Shown: piece by piece, positions 31,201 to 43,129 of the stretch
Numbering within the stretch: position 1 is the first letter of the stretch
Layout: every line of letters starts with the position of its first letter
DNA from: Rhizomys pruinosus
Lineage: Eukaryota; Chordata; Mammalia; Rodentia; Spalacidae
Length of the DNA: 64,000 nt
Direction of reading: 5' to 3'
Assembly: GCA_009823505.1 (NCBI GenBank)
Contig: VZQC01006256.1
Coordinates: 690,156-754,155 of the forward strand
Program-made: the position numbers and the translations under genes
The notes under the pieces: model-generated
Told to the model about the DNA's origin: nothing
Database searches by the model: none
The model's input: the letters and a program-made list of their open reading frames with translations, nothing else

Positions 31201-31321
31201 TCTGTGCTTCAAGCTCACCTGGATGAGACTCACCCCCATGTGCACAGCTTTGTACACAGCTATAGAACTCTGATGTCTAGTGATGGACTTAGATTTACCA
31301 CCCCTGGGTTTCTGTGAGAGC

Positions 31322-31620
31322 GTGTGTGTGTGTGTGTGTGTGTGTGTGGTATATATGTATGTATATATGTGTTGAGTATGTATATATGTAGTGTATGTAT
31401 GCATATATACATATGTGGTGTGTGTACATGTGATATTGTGATATGTATACACACGTGGTATGTGCATGCATGTGTAATGTATAGTGTATGTATATATGTG
31501 AGTACAGGTGTGTATATATGTGATGTATGTACATGTGATATGTGCATGGGTGGTGTATGTGCATGTGTAATATAGGTGTGTTTATGTGGTGTGTGTATGT
31601 GTGTGTTTGTGGAAACCACA
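31322..31620. repeat. (TG)n / TATG-rich degenerate microsatellite
   Basis: Pure TG for ~26 bp then ~270 bp of TGTATATATG, TGTGTGATG type alternating purine-pyrimidine DNA. It gives chance frames on both strands (His-Thr-rich), which are not genes. Such DNA favours Z-form structure. Confidence 0.95.
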
Positions 31621-31868
31621 GCTTGTCTTCCTCAATCTATTTTCCACCTTCTTTTTTAAGACAGAGTCTCTCACAGAACACGAAGCTGGCTGATTGGTTA
31701 GACTATCTGGCCAGTGAATTCCAGGGATCTTCCTGTCTCCATTCCTCAGCACCAGCACTGCAGGCAGGAGTGCCCTGCCTGGCTATTTATGTGGGTACTT
31801 GAGGTCTAAAATCAGGTCTTTTCACCTGCACAGCAAACATTTGACCCACTGAGCATCTCCCCAGCTCC
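31621..31868 (+). repeat. B4-family (RSINE1-like) SINE
   Basis: AAGACAGAGTCTCTCACAGA, GAAGCTGGCTGATTGGTTAG, CAGTGAATTCCAGGGATCTT, CCTGTCTCCATTCC and ACCCACTGAGCATCTCCCCA in RSINE1 order. The TG array represents its 5' side. Confidence 0.75.
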
Positions 31869-32329
31869 CGTACTCAGGCTTGTTCTATTTTCTTGGCTTT
31901 GCTTCTTAAAGAAATCACAACCGATTTAGAGAATGTTTGGGCCCATCAGAAAGTCATTTCTCCTTGGCTGTACTTAGCAGGGCCCTGCAGTGTCACAGTG
32001 GGAACAAAATGTGCTAACTTGAACAAATGGACACAGGCCCTACGCCCAGAATCACCCTCAGGGAGCTGCTTTGGCAGAACTGCCCCAGTGCTAGACTGGA
32101 GTCAGCAGAACTGCATGTGAGTGCAGATTCCACCACAGTGCATGGAGGGAAAGTGACGGTATCTCTGAATCTCTATTTCCTCTTTTTAGTTTTGAGTCAT
32201 GGTGTCAAAAATGTATTGTACATCACTGATTACAGCCATTTCTCTGACCTCCTAGGTGAGGTCAAATTCTCCTTTCTGAGTTCTTCATCATAACTCTCCC
32301 TCCCCCTGTAGGCCCCGTCCACTTGGTCA
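31869..32329. other. Unique sequence
   Basis: No repeat or gene recognised. Confidence 0.5.
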
Positions 32330-32490
32330 TGTGGTCCTTATTAGGACAAGATTTGATTCCAGTCTCCTCCACTTGATTATGAGGTCCATGAACAAGGGCC
32401 TTGCTTAATGCTTTCTCAGTGCCTTAACTCCAGGATAGTCCAGGGCCTAGCACCCAGTACATGCTCAGCAAATATTGTTGGATGACTCCA
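32330..32490 (+). repeat. L2 LINE 3' end relic
   Basis: TGAGGTCCATGAACAAGGGC, CCAGGGCCTAGCACCCAGTA and CATGCTCAGCAAATATTGTT followed by GGATGA match the L2 3' end. Ancient. Confidence 0.7.
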
Positions 32491-33589
32491 GTTTAGCCCA
32501 GCTCACATAGTCAGTCTCACTGACTATGAGAATAGCTCTTAGTGGCACTGTACCAATAGATTGCACAACAAACTGACCCATTTTAGAGAGTGTGTAACTG
32601 GCCTCTGAGCTTGTAGGCCGAGCTGCCTCAGAAAGAACAAGAGAATACTGGGGAAGCTTGGTGTCCATCTACCCTGAAGGCCTGTTCTTCTGGGGCTATG
32701 TGCCACCATGAGACAGGTCCTGCTCTCCCAGCAAAGACACTGTGCCTGCCCTCAATGTGCTGTGGGAGAAAGTAGCAATTCTGAAACAGAGCCCTGCGTT
32801 TGAAGTTGGGGGTCAGGGTACCTACCATTAAATGGCTGACATAGCTATAGGACTTGTGATAGAAGTTGGTACATCTCTGAGAATTGTGGCCAGCTAACTG
32901 TCCTGAGGATTCGATGACAGCACTGGGTGGGCACAAGCCTGTCTTCCCTTGTACTGAGATATGTAAGAGAAAGTGTGGTTCTTAGGAATACAACCCAAAG
33001 CTTTAGCAGCTCAGGAAGAAGTGAAGTGATACATGGAGGACTGGGCTCCAGACGATCCTGGAGATGGAAGTACAGGGATGCTTTCTTAGACATTCCCACA
33101 AAAGAATTATATACACTTAAGCAGAGAGCCCAGCCATCTGAGACAAGATGAGGTATTATCACGTCCTGAAGACAGACTTGGCCCTCAGAGCCACGTCACA
33201 AGTCAGGCATGCTTGGGAAGTAGGGGTTCTTGTCCACTATGACCAAGACTTCCCTTTCTTACACCATCAACTCTCCATCCAGTCCCCATCATTCAGAGAA
33301 CAGGCCAAAGACATAATGTCCTTCTGTTTAGGTGCCACCTATATCCCCAGGCAAAACCCACTAGGAACTATACCAGAAAGAACAAAGTTAATTTGACAGG
33401 GAAACGGATATTTGAATAAGGCTTCTACTTAAAACAATGCTTTATCGAGTTTTATCTTCTACATCTCCACACAACCAGGACCATGGGAGGTTTAGCTGAA
33501 ATGAGGGAATTTATTACTCTTGAAAGATCCCTGGAACTCATTGTGCAGAGGCTGGGAGTGATGGGGAATGAATGGAGAGACAGACATTG
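32491..33589. other. Unique sequence with a short hairpin
   Basis: A 9-bp perfect stem CATAGTCAG / CTGACTATG with a 5-base loop lies at 32506-32528. Chance frames overlap on both strands (32628-33162). No gene recognised. Confidence 0.5.
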
Positions 33590-33725
33590 AGCAGGCCCCT
33601 CACATGTGCCAGACGCTAGTGGGGTCTTTCAGTGCATAGCCTCATTGAATGATTACAGTGACCTCCAGGTAAGTAGCAATTGCTAGCTTCATCAATGAGG
33701 AAACTTCAGAGTTTGGGATCTGAGA
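33590..33725 (+). repeat. MIR SINE relic
   Basis: CACATGTGCCAGACGCTAGT, ATAGCCTCATTGAATGATTA and TCAATGAGGAAACTTCAGAG follow MIR order. Confidence 0.6.
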
Positions 33726-34084
33726 TCATCCATGGGCCAGTGTTCAGAGAAGGGAGGAAGCACTCTCTCCTGCAAAGGCCTGAATGTAGTGCCTAGCTCC
33801 CCACGAGGCTTCTTGACCTCTTGGGTGGGCCAGACCTGCTTCTGAGGGTATAGGCAGCTGTGGTGCTGCCCTGTCCTAGGACATGTGCTCTGCCTGGGTG
33901 TTCTTGCTTATGTCTGGCAGATGCTATATAACCACAGAGTGGCCTGGGACATCTCAGAGAGATCAAGAAGCCAGTCTACAATTTACTCCGTCATTTACTT
34001 ATTCATCTATTCATTCATTCATTTTTTTCTGCAAAGATATATTAAACTCGTATCATGTGTTAGACATTGTGGGTATCCTATCCC
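33726..34084. other. Unique sequence
   Basis: ATTCATTCATT-rich stretch at 34005-34022, otherwise nothing recognised. Confidence 0.45.
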
Positions 34085-34235
34085 CAGATTTATCAGCATT
34101 GCTTGTGAACTTACTAGAAATGTAAATTCTTAGGCTCCACCCAGACCTCACAAATCAGACTCTGAGAGCTGACGTTCAGTACTGTGGGTCTTAGCAAGCT
34201 TCCAAGTGGTTCTGACACATGCTAAGGTTTGAGAA
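34085..34235 (+). repeat. MER5A-type hAT DNA transposon relic
   Basis: CATTGCTTGTGAACTTACTA, GAAATGTAAATTCTTAGGCT, CCACCCAGACCTCACAAATC and CTAAGGTTTGAGAATGAC match the nonautonomous MER5A (Charlie) consensus. No transposase. Confidence 0.85.
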
Positions 34236-34600
34236 TGACTATATTTGAGAGCACATAGAATAATGACAGGTTGTGGTAATGGTTAGGGACAAAGGTGTTT
34301 GACATACCGTGTTCAGGACCTCATGGCGATGCCTGCGTCCCTTCCACTCTGTCTGGGAGTCTGCTCTCTTCTTTCTCCCACACTAAGCAGCTTTATAGAA
34401 CATTCGGCCAGTGACCCCCAGCTCTGTCTGGGTACCTTGGTCCTGTGGAGAGTCCAGAAATGCCTAGAGGGAACTCAAAGGTGGGGGCAGCTGACAGAAA
34501 AGGTGTTAACTAGGTCTCAAGAGAGCCGATATAATGTTTGGTTTGTCTCTTCTTCCTAAGGAGAGGCGTGCCAGTGACTCAGTAAGGATTTACAGTCGTG
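34236..34600. other. Unique sequence
   Basis: No gene or repeat recognised. Confidence 0.45.
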
Positions 34601-34609
34601 ATTCACTCT

Positions 34610-34730
34610 GCGGCACTGAACTGAGCGGGGAGTGTGAGAAGTAATTTGGGACAATAGTTTTAATGTACAAAAATTTCCATGTGCAAAGAAGCAACATATC
34701 AGGAGTATATTATGTATTCAGATTGCAGGG
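34610..34730. promoter_or_regulatory. Candidate conserved noncoding element
   Basis: Repeat-free stretch with GAAGTAATTTGGGACAATAG and AAGCAACATATCAGGAG. It is one of several such islands in the SINE-free interval 32-43 kb. Inferred from composition only. Confidence 0.25.
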
Positions 34731-35039
34731 CAACACCTGCCAACGTTTCTCCGGTAGGTCTGGGGGAGGTCCAAAATTTGCATAGCCTACCAGGCCCAGA
34801 GTGAGATCAGGGCCCCACAGCTTAGCGGAGTACCCTTTAACACATGCTGTGTTGTGAGATGTACTCAAAGGGGTCCTGATCCAGGCTTAGTACCCAACCA
34901 TCGCTGGCTCCTGGCTACCTGGAGGGAGCCGATGGCTCAACACAGTTTTCTCTGAAGAGGGTGAGGAACTCCTCCCTTCTGATGGGTGATAGCAGTGATC
35001 AGAAGGGACTGGAGTCTGGCTGGGGAGTGGTTAATGGCT

Positions 35040-35220
35040 CCCCATTAACAATAATACAGCAGAGAAATAATGAAGGCTTTCTCATTTCATAAAAGTTGCT
35101 TTGAAATCTAATTAGAATATGAAAGTTGAGATTTCAGTCTATTTTTTACCCAAAGCATGAATTCAGCTGGAATTATCAATACCAGAGCTGTGAGCTGCCC
35201 GCTAGCTTTCTCTGGGGCTG
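35040..35220. promoter_or_regulatory. Candidate conserved noncoding element
   Basis: AT-rich block with homeodomain cores CCATTAACAATAATAC, TCTAATTAGAATA and GGAATTATCAATACC. No repeat similarity, no coding frame. Confidence 0.35.
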
Positions 35221-35459
35221 ATTGCTTAAGTCTCCTGAGCCAGAGGGAAGATTCCAGAACCACTGGTGGTTCTGGTATTTCTGACTCTGAGACTGTCAAA
35301 GGCAGGCAGGGTGATCTGATAGAGCCTGTGTGAACCAGAAGGCCCCAAACCCAAAGACGCCCATCTGATAACTGTGGGGCTTTTTCCTAGGAACATCCCA
35401 CCCTGATTTGCCTTCTTCAAAGAAAAGTAATGCAAAGGGCCATTTTTCACTTTTAAATA

Positions 35460-35775
35460 GCTTTCATTCTATGTCTTAATAAATGCACATTTGTTGATTT
35501 GTGTAAGCATGATGTGGGAAGTCTGCAAATGGATGTAATCTGCACGGAGGGCACATGTAAGCACCAGCAAGCACTTTTGAATAATGAATCCCTCCCGTAA
35601 AAGACGGACGCTATTCATAATAATTCCTTGCTTTTCTCATTTTGCCGTGTACAGTGGCGATTAATCAATTTGCAATGTTATGTCACCCGCAACAAATTGC
35701 TAGTACCAAGACAAATTTATTGCTTTATGATAAAAGAACTTGTTTAGGTAGAAATAAATTAAATTTGGGGGGTTG
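35460..35775. promoter_or_regulatory. Candidate conserved noncoding element, strong
   Basis: AT-rich DNA that still carries CpGs (CTCCCGTAAAAGACGGACGC, TTGCCGTGTACAGTGGCGAT, TCACCCGCAAC). It has GATTAATCAATTTGC at 35659-35673 and near-inverted GAATAATGAAT / ATTCATAATAATT flanking the CpG cluster. This combination is common in enhancers of developmental genes. No alignment was available. Confidence 0.45.
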
Positions 35776-36586
35776 TGATTTGAGTTTGAAGTTTACATAG
35801 GTGACCCAGAGAAAACGTGGGCTAGAGAGTTGAGGGGTTCAGGGGATTCCTGCCGTGATTTGGTACCCCAGAGTGGAGCACAAACACAAGAGGGTATTTG
35901 CCCAGTCACTGACTCTGACAGTGTGTGGCTCTGGTGGGAGAGAGGAACGGGGAGAGAGCATGTGGTTCTTGGGACCCTCTGGCTGGGCTTTTTGTTTCTT
36001 TTTTATCAGTAAGTATAACTTAGGGCTTTTCACAGAGGGGTTTGGACAAGCAATAGCATCCAAGGGAACACAAACCTTTTCTCTTTCCTTGCCTCACTTA
36101 AACCCTGGGTTATCAATTTGCTTCCAACAGTTGGTGAACAGATGGAAACTGGAATTAACATCCAGAGGTCAGAGGGTAAGAAAGGTCCTAGGGATTTTAT
36201 TTATCAAGGATCCTGGTATATCAAACTATGGAAAAGTTAAAAGGCTAAATACTTTAATACATGCAAAGCCCAATTCTATACAATTGTACTATTAACACAG
36301 AAAATGCCAATGCTTCAGTGTGAAGCTTTTCATAATATATAAAAGCTGCACTGGTAAAAAGGTCCTGGGGACACACAGACTCATCCCTTTATATTCAGTT
36401 TATAGAACAGCAGTGCAGGGAAGCACTTTGCCTAAGGACCTAGAGTCAGAGGCGCTAGAGAACCACTGGGCTTCCAGGACACATTTTGTTTGTCATTAAT
36501 TTATACTCCATTAATTTGGAATCTGCAGTGGAATCAGGAGCTGATGAATTAATTCTGCCTTCCCCCAACACATATACATGCCCTCA

Positions 36587-36590
<4 letters not shown>
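35776..36590. other. Unique sequence
   Basis: No repeat or gene recognised. An open plus frame (35855-36295) has no recognisable domain. Confidence 0.5.

Positions 36591-36643
<53 letters not shown>
36591..36643. repeat. (CA)n microsatellite
   Basis: About 26 CA units, uninterrupted. Confidence 0.97.
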
Positions 36644-36647
<4 letters not shown>

Positions 36648-37799
36648 CCAGGGCTGCTTCTTAAGCAATCTAATAGGAAAAATGATTTGTAGAAAGCAAG
36701 CTTCAGGTAGGAACTATATCAATTCCATTGCCCCTGTAAGTGAATTTCCCTCTTTTAGCTCATCAAAATTCATTCATCAGTGAAGTCTCAAGCCACTTCC
36801 AGGAGCACCTTGATATACCCCATGCATTTCCTGGGAAAGAGCCTCTGGGAATTTCCCAGTCATGGTCTCTGTCATCCTTGTCTCACTGCAGCCTTGAAGG
36901 GAGGTGCGGAGGCCTGCAGAGCCTTCTGCAGCCTTTCTGCAGCAGCCGAGCAGCCTCTTGGCCTCCCCCCAATCCCAGTGCCCACATCCAGAGCCCTATG
37001 GATAATGGACAGCAGAGACCTGCAACCAGTCCCAGCACCTTCTCCACTGCCTTGTGGCTAGAGGGGCTCGAAGGATGCATGGAAGCCGCAGGGGGTGCTG
37101 GACTCACCTGGAGACGGCTTCTTTCTATCCTCCATTCTCTGGCAGCTCACTGGGCTCCAGGGGGCCCAGGTTGCCTTGTATTCCTGTCCTGTCCTGCCCG
37201 TTTCCCAGCCACCTCCTCAGCCCGGGGTCCTGTAGGGGCTTTTGGCCCTCTGTGGGCTCTGTTGCCCCTGCTCTCGCTGCCTGCCTGCTGGCTAATTCTG
37301 ATTATTTCTTTCTCCTTGCTCTCTTGGGTGCCTTTATTCCTGACCATGCATTTTCTCTGGACTCAGGATTAAAAAAAAACCCACACTGCTAATATCCTTG
37401 TCAGCCTTTTCCTGAATCATTGCTGCACAACTCCAGGGAGCCATGGGCCAGTGCCCACTGACCGGCAGACTCTGTCCCTAGGCCTTCCTGTCCTTCGGGT
37501 CGTGGAGCCCCTTGTTTAGGGTTTCTTCATCATTTCATGAAACCAGCCCTCAAATTCCCTGAGAAGTATCTGTCCAGCCAGAGGAGGCAGATGGGGCCAA
37601 GAACTGAAGATCCAGCTGAGGCCTTCTGGTTCACAGGTGACCATTCTCAAATGCTCTCATTTTTTTTTTTTAAGTTTAAAGTGCTTTCCTCTATATTGTC
37701 TCATTTTCCATTATTATCCCTGGTTACAAATGAAAAAAATTAGACTTCAGTAGACTTGGTGATTTGCTTGAGGGAGCACAGCTACCGATATGTATATTG
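36644..37799. other. Unique sequence; long frame rejected
   Basis: A 210-codon plus frame (36740-37372) overlaps 112-codon plus and 74-codon minus frames in GC-richer DNA. The predicted protein is Ser/Pro/Leu-rich with no domain that I recognise, so stop scarcity from base composition is the simpler explanation. Confidence 0.55.
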
Positions 37800-37935
37800 A
37801 GGTATGGGAGAGATAATCACTTCTATCTGACAGGTGAGGAAACTGAGGCTTAAGAAGCTGCAAAGCCTTATTGAAGTCACACAGCTGTGAAGGGCAATTC
37901 ATGTAGAGCAGCGTCCAGGCAGAAATGTCAAGCTG
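37800..37935 (+). repeat. MIR SINE relic
   Basis: ACAGGTGAGGAAACTGAGGC, TTAAGAAGCTGCAAAGCCTT, GAAGTCACACAGCTGTGAAG is the MIR core. Confidence 0.8.
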
Positions 37936-38600
37936 AACGCAGCTGCCCGCAGCTCTCTTGGTAATAGGAAGTGCACAGTGGGGGACAAGAGTCTTTCCTT
38001 CTCTTTCCTTTCCTTCTCCAAGTGCATGAAAAGTCAGGCCAGTCTGGACAGGGAAACCAGAGGACCTCAAGTCCAGGAGCTGGAAGTACCAAGAAGTATC
38101 CAGGCTGCTGTCAGCTGCCCATATGAGCCTTGGCAGGACACTCATTTATATTTTGGAGGAGGAAGCTGGTTAACTATCTCAGCTCAGTCCACTCTGTGGC
38201 CACTTCGGGTGGCTCTGGGAATGTCAAGCTGAATGGGACTGCTAGGGACTCAAATTCTGGTTCAGATCTATCCCATTAGAGAATCAAGAAGGTGGTCTTA
38301 TTTTATTTTGCAAATATCCACCCCTTCACAAAGGCTTCTCTGCCTCTCCATGTCAAAGCAAGCCCTCTGTCCTCGGCCCATAGTCCCAGCTTTCTGAAAG
38401 ATTGCATCTCTACTAATGGAACCTGCTGTGCCTCGGCATCCTTCACCTCAGGGAGATGGGATACGCTCACACCACCTTACAGAGGCAGGATATGCTCACG
38501 TGTGTGTAGATTCTGTCTCACACTCAGCCACTGCCACTTAGACACTTATCCACCATCATTATCAAAGAGACATAAGCCATATAGAGATCCGTGCTAGGCA

Positions 38601-38601
<1 letters not shown>
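37936..38601. other. Unique sequence
   Basis: No gene or repeat recognised. Confidence 0.5.

Positions 38602-38648
<47 letters not shown>
38602..38648. repeat. (CA)n microsatellite
   Basis: About 23 CA units. Confidence 0.97.
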
Positions 38649-38652
<4 letters not shown>

Positions 38653-39324
38653 GATAAGTGCAGGCCCCTTAGGGACAACAAAAGAACACGCTCCTGTCTA
38701 TGAACATCCAGGCATTTATTTCAGGATGTGTACCGGCCTACCCCAGGTAGTCTGTGTGTCTTCTTTAACCAAAGGCCACCGTCTGACCCGGGAGTCAGAC
38801 TGAGAACTTGACTTGCTTAGGTCTGAAGTTCGTTTGGTGCCAGCTCTCCTTTCTGGATTAATAGCTATCCAGCCTGGAGCTCTTCTTTGTCTCTTTTTCA
38901 TTCTCAGACCGCCCAGCTGTGAGTATCTCTAAGAAGAATCTGCCCACCTTGCACTCTCCATCAGATAGGAGTTCCTCCTGTGGGTCCTGGGCCCCTGTCA
39001 CACCACACCATGCCATCTCGGCATTTTCTCAATGACTTCTTAAGGTCAACTGTTGCTCACTCAGTGATTTTCCTCCTTTATCCCTGATGCTCTGCTTCTC
39101 CCGCACAGACACTTCCTTATCCTTTGCTTTCCTGGGAGCAGATGGTCTCATGGATTAGCAAGCTAAAAGGGAAAGGAGGGTTCAGCAGGAAGCTGACTTC
39201 TCTCCTGACACAGACATACTGAGTCTCAAGAGGGGTCACAATGACAGAACATGTATATTGGGGTCTGATGGGGCTTGGATATACAGCCCAGGTAGATGCC
39301 CTCCCAGCCGAGTCAATTTTGATT
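38649..39324. other. Unique sequence
   Basis: Nothing recognised. Confidence 0.5.
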
Positions 39325-39430
39325 ATCGCTGGCCTCTGCAAGCTTCAATTTCTGCTTCTGTAAAGTGGGTATAACCACTTGAACTTTATAGTGTTATTAG
39401 AGGATTAGGTGAATGCTCTAAAATGTTAAT
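39325..39430 (+). repeat. MIR SINE relic (3' half)
   Basis: CTTCAATTTCTGCTTCTGTA, AAGTGGGTATAACCACTTGA and TTAGAGGATTAGGTGAATGC follow the MIR 3' half. Confidence 0.65.
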
Positions 39431-40585
39431 AAATATGGTTGTCATTGTGGAAACAATACCTCATAAACATTATGGCTCTTAGGCCCCTCCTGGGAGGTTG
39501 CTGATATTCATGCGGGATCTGAGTGGAGCTCAAAGGTGGCTCAGCCTCTGCCACCAGCAGAGGAGGAGTGGAGAGACCAGACAGGTGTTTGGGACCTCTC
39601 CTGCAAAACAGCAGCTCAGCAGCTCTCTTGTGGGCTATCCTGGGCTACCTATCAGTAGTCAGTTGCTGCTTGTAAGTACCTGGATTCCTCCTCTCTACTG
39701 TGAACCTAGACAGGGAAGAGGTCTCATGGACAGAGCCCTACATGGATAAGGGCCACATTCATCTGGTTATCGTTCCATGTATTCTCTGATATGTAATAGC
39801 AAAGCAGTAAATGCAAGATGCCGAGGCTCAGAAACATGACCCAGGGACGAGCCCTTAGTTTCTGACTTCACATGCTAAGCTGTTCCCCAGCCTCCTGGCT
39901 ACCTGGAGAACAGAGAACAGAAAAGGGGAACTGAATTGACGTGATGAAGCCTGTCCCTAGTCCTTGGAGGCAAGACGCTGAGCAAATCCATCCTGTAAGC
40001 AGTGCTTACAGCGAACCCTCCACAGAACACTTTAGACAAAGATCTAGTTTATGCAGCAGAATAAGAAATATGGCTTGTGTCTCAGGACATTTGTGTAAAA
40101 AGACTATTTCTTTCCTGTCACAGCTTACAGCTTCTGCTGTTGGAATCCTGCCTCCTCCCCGGGATGAAGCACGAGGCCGATCTAAAGGCAGAAGACTGGG
40201 GGATTTGCTATATGTTCCCTGAGGGGCGGTGTCTGGTAAGTCCTGTCCTCTCTCAGAACTCCAGTGTCCCCATTTATAAAAGGCTCTTGTTTTCTGGAAG
40301 AATTCTAATTCCTGTCAAACCATGGCTACATTCTCCAGCACAAACCTTGTGTGAGATCAATAAAATATCATCTTATGAATTTCCTTAGTGGGAAATCCTA
40401 ACAATGCTGTCCCTTAGCATTTGGTGAATACATTGAAAGTACATAAGAATAAATTCACATAGCATGTAGAGGAGGTAGGAATGGACACCCTAGTCTGACT
40501 GTGCAGGAGATTTTCTTTTCTTTTTTTTTTTTTGGTTTTGAAGGCTGGGTCCTTGTTACTGATTTAAATCCTTTTTTTTTTTTTT
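39431..40585. other. Unique sequence with two poly-T runs
   Basis: Poly-T at 40520-40533 and 40571-40586 lie close together with no SINE body, and may be remnants of eroded insertions. No gene recognised. Confidence 0.5.
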
Positions 40586-40599
40586 TACCCACCCCACCC

Positions 40600-41350
40600 C
40601 CTTAAGAGATGGTAGGCAGCAAGGTTTTTCAATCGAGATGCACTATATACTTTTGCTTGAAGCGACAAAACTTTTGCAGGATGAAGGTGGGGACAAAATG
40701 ACTTTTGGCCTCTGCTGAGGAACACAGCTCCCACCTTGCCCCCAAGAACATTTTCAGGGCAGCTTCTCTGGAATAGGAAGAATATCAGATCTGGTTTCTG
40801 CTGCCAACGAATCGATATGTTGACAGAGCCGTTCTCTGCTCGTGTCCATTTAAACACTCGTCCCTGTGTGGGATTCAGGCTGACCGAGTCCGTTTGCCAA
40901 ATGCAAATGCATTAACCTTCCAATTGGGTAATCTAATAAAAAGGATCAATGGTCTGATTCGGTGCTTATGGAGTCATTTACTGCAAGCGAGAGCAATTTA
41001 GCCAGGACTCAGATGGGCAGCTTGGGGAAGCCCAGGGAATGATCCGCCTTGCTGACTTCCCCAGGCATGGCTGGCGCTGCATTGCCCTGAGAGGCTGGGC
41101 AGAACACGCCAGAATGGGGAGGGTGTTCTTCATTCATTACTGCCACTTTAATCACTTAGAAGTTCAATTAAGTATAAATCATTACTGGTATTTCAAGTTG
41201 CCTTATCCAGGCCGGTGCAGAGCACACTTGACTGGCGGTGGGGAGCTTTCTGTGACTAGATTTAGCGTGCGACTGAACAAGGCGGTCATATGGGTTTTTC
41301 TGCTATGAAATTGATAAATGAAGCGGGCATTCGAGGTACAGCAGTAATTT
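40600..41350. promoter_or_regulatory. Candidate conserved noncoding block with POU site
   Basis: About 750 bp without any repeat. Includes a perfect octamer in ATGCAAATGCAT at 40901-40912, TCTAATAAAAAGGATCAATG near 40931, TAATCACTTAGAAGTTCAAT near 41149 (NKX2-like CACTTAG/CAATTAAG cores) and retained CpGs (ATCGAGATGC, AACGAATCGATATG, GAAGCGACAAAAC). No coding frame. The enhancer reading is inference. Confidence 0.45.
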
Positions 41351-41689
41351 CTGTGGCGCAGTCAAGTGCTCGCTCCCTTGTCTCCGCTAGCAATGAGGGC
41401 ATGGGCCCCTTTAATATGGCGGCTTTCCCCCAGGGGGCTCGGAGGACAGGCTGGGCAGCAGGCCTAGGTTTGATTTTTCTTGCAGAAGTTCCCAGAGCTG
41501 GGTTTTGGGACTGTACCTAGGGAAGGGAGAAAAACAGAAAAAGAGGAAAAGAAGGCCCCTTCATCCTCAGTCTCTGGTCCTGATGCTGCCAAAGGTCTGG
41601 CAGAGCAGAAAGGATGATAGTGCTCTTCGGGTCCCTGTTCCCAGGGACGCGATTGTCCCCAGTGGCCAGCATCCCTGTCTGGAAAGCAT

Positions 41690-42070
41690 ATTTTCTCCTA
41701 ATCGGTTTTACAGCTCTTTTAAAGTAATATGTCAGATCATTTTCCCCATATACATAGTTAATGAAAGTAACCCTACAAATTCATTTTAAATAGATGGAAG
41801 TTGTTATAACCCTGATCCAGAATTTATTACATTCATTACAATCTTGCTGAAGTAGGTAATGTAATGGACTATTACTTTTATTATCTTTTTAATCCCTCAA
41901 AATTATTAGGAACTGACTAATATTTGGCATCACCCTGTTAATGTTTAAACAGAAATTGATACTTTAATTCGTCTAATAAATGACAGGGGGCACTTCGAGT
42001 GGAAACAAAAGCCTGCTGGGATTTATCTCGATCAGTCCCAAAGACTTTTAAGTGCGACTCAGGGGTCTGA
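41690..42070. promoter_or_regulatory. Candidate conserved noncoding block, AT-rich
   Basis: Repeat-free, very AT-rich DNA with many homeodomain-type cores (ATAGTTAATGAAAG, CCTGTTAATGTTTAAAC, CTTTAATTCGTCTAATAAAT) and a retained TCTCGATCAGTC. It continues the candidate regulatory run that begins at 40.6 kb. Confidence 0.45.
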
Positions 42071-42186
42071 ATGCAATTACTTCCAGGCAGGGTATCTTTA
42101 TCAAGTACTCAGAGAGGACAGAGTAGAGATCCAGCTAGTGACAGAGAGAGACCCAGATGAGGGCAATGACAGCAAGGCAGGAGAGG

Positions 42187-42190
<4 letters not shown>

Positions 42191-42238
<48 letters not shown>
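42191..42238. repeat. (GA)n microsatellite
   Basis: About 24 GA units, preceded by GGAGAGGAGAG. Confidence 0.97.
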
Positions 42239-42241
<3 letters not shown>

Positions 42242-42835
42242 TTTTTGGTATCCAAGTTCTAATTCTGACTCACAAAAAAGCTCCTAGCTTGGCTTTTCCT
42301 TCCTTTCCCCTGTCTTTTCCTCGTCTCTTCAAATGAGAAAGATTTTTCTCTATAACTATTCCTGTTAGTAATCAGTTTCATGGCTAAGAATTCTCAAGTG
42401 CTCTAGAGTTTATGCGTTGTGGAGACAAATGATTGGGTTTCGTTCTCTTAACCAGGAGTGGAGACCTTGCTTGCTCCGTAGAAAATAATGACTACTGCTT
42501 GATTTGCAAATTACCAAATCTTACCATGGGATGGGAGGGCCCAGGAGGGACATGCTGTTCTGTCTCTTTCAAAGAGGGTATGTTTACCCTCCAGAGCTCA
42601 GCATTCTCTCAAGCAGGTGACAAGTAGGAGTTAGGAGAAATGAATCTCTTATACTTTCTGAATGCTAATCAATTAAAAACAATAATAAAAAATAGTAAAA
42701 AGACAAACAGAGTCCATTCCTTTCTGGCTAGATGAGAAAAAAAAATAAAAGGAAATAAAGTTGAGAAGGGAAAACCTGGCATTTTTGTGTCACTCCGGGG
42801 CCAGGGTGTGTTTTCTAACAAAGAAAGCTTCCAGT
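42239..42835. other. Unique sequence
   Basis: No gene or repeat recognised. Confidence 0.5.
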
Positions 42836-42839
42836 TAGC

Positions 42840-43010
42840 GAAGTCACTAATTAGCACAGAGACATTCGTTAGAATTTAAAGCTGCCTTACTGTGTGGTGT
42901 GGCTTTGCTCTTTCTAAATGGCCCAGTTTCCAAAGCAAGAAACGCATTGATTAAATTGACTCAGCATAAAACATATCCATTTGTGGTGACCATGGAGAGG
43001 TAGGATTCTG
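42840..43010. promoter_or_regulatory. Candidate element with MARE/AP-1 site
   Basis: TGACTCAGCA at 42957-42966 is a perfect NF-E2/AP-1-MAF type site, preceded by GCATTGATTAAATTGAC. It lies in repeat-free DNA with TCACTAATTAGCAC near 42843. Function inferred from motifs only. Confidence 0.35.
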
Positions 43011-43129
43011 GGTTTTCCTAATGGAAGAGCTTGCCCTGGTGTCCCATGAGTTGGACCCAGGCAGGCAGCCTGGGGACAATGTCTTGCGCGCCCCCCCCCC
43101 CACATGGCCTAGGGGGAGTCCGGAGGGGC

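Noticed and set aside
31183..31619. His/Thr/Tyr-rich minus-strand frames
   Set aside because: Translation of the TG/TATG microsatellite.
36740..37372. 210-codon plus-strand open frame
   Set aside because: Overlapping open frames on both strands in GC-richer DNA, Ser/Pro/Leu-rich product without a domain, no exon signals. Composition explains it.
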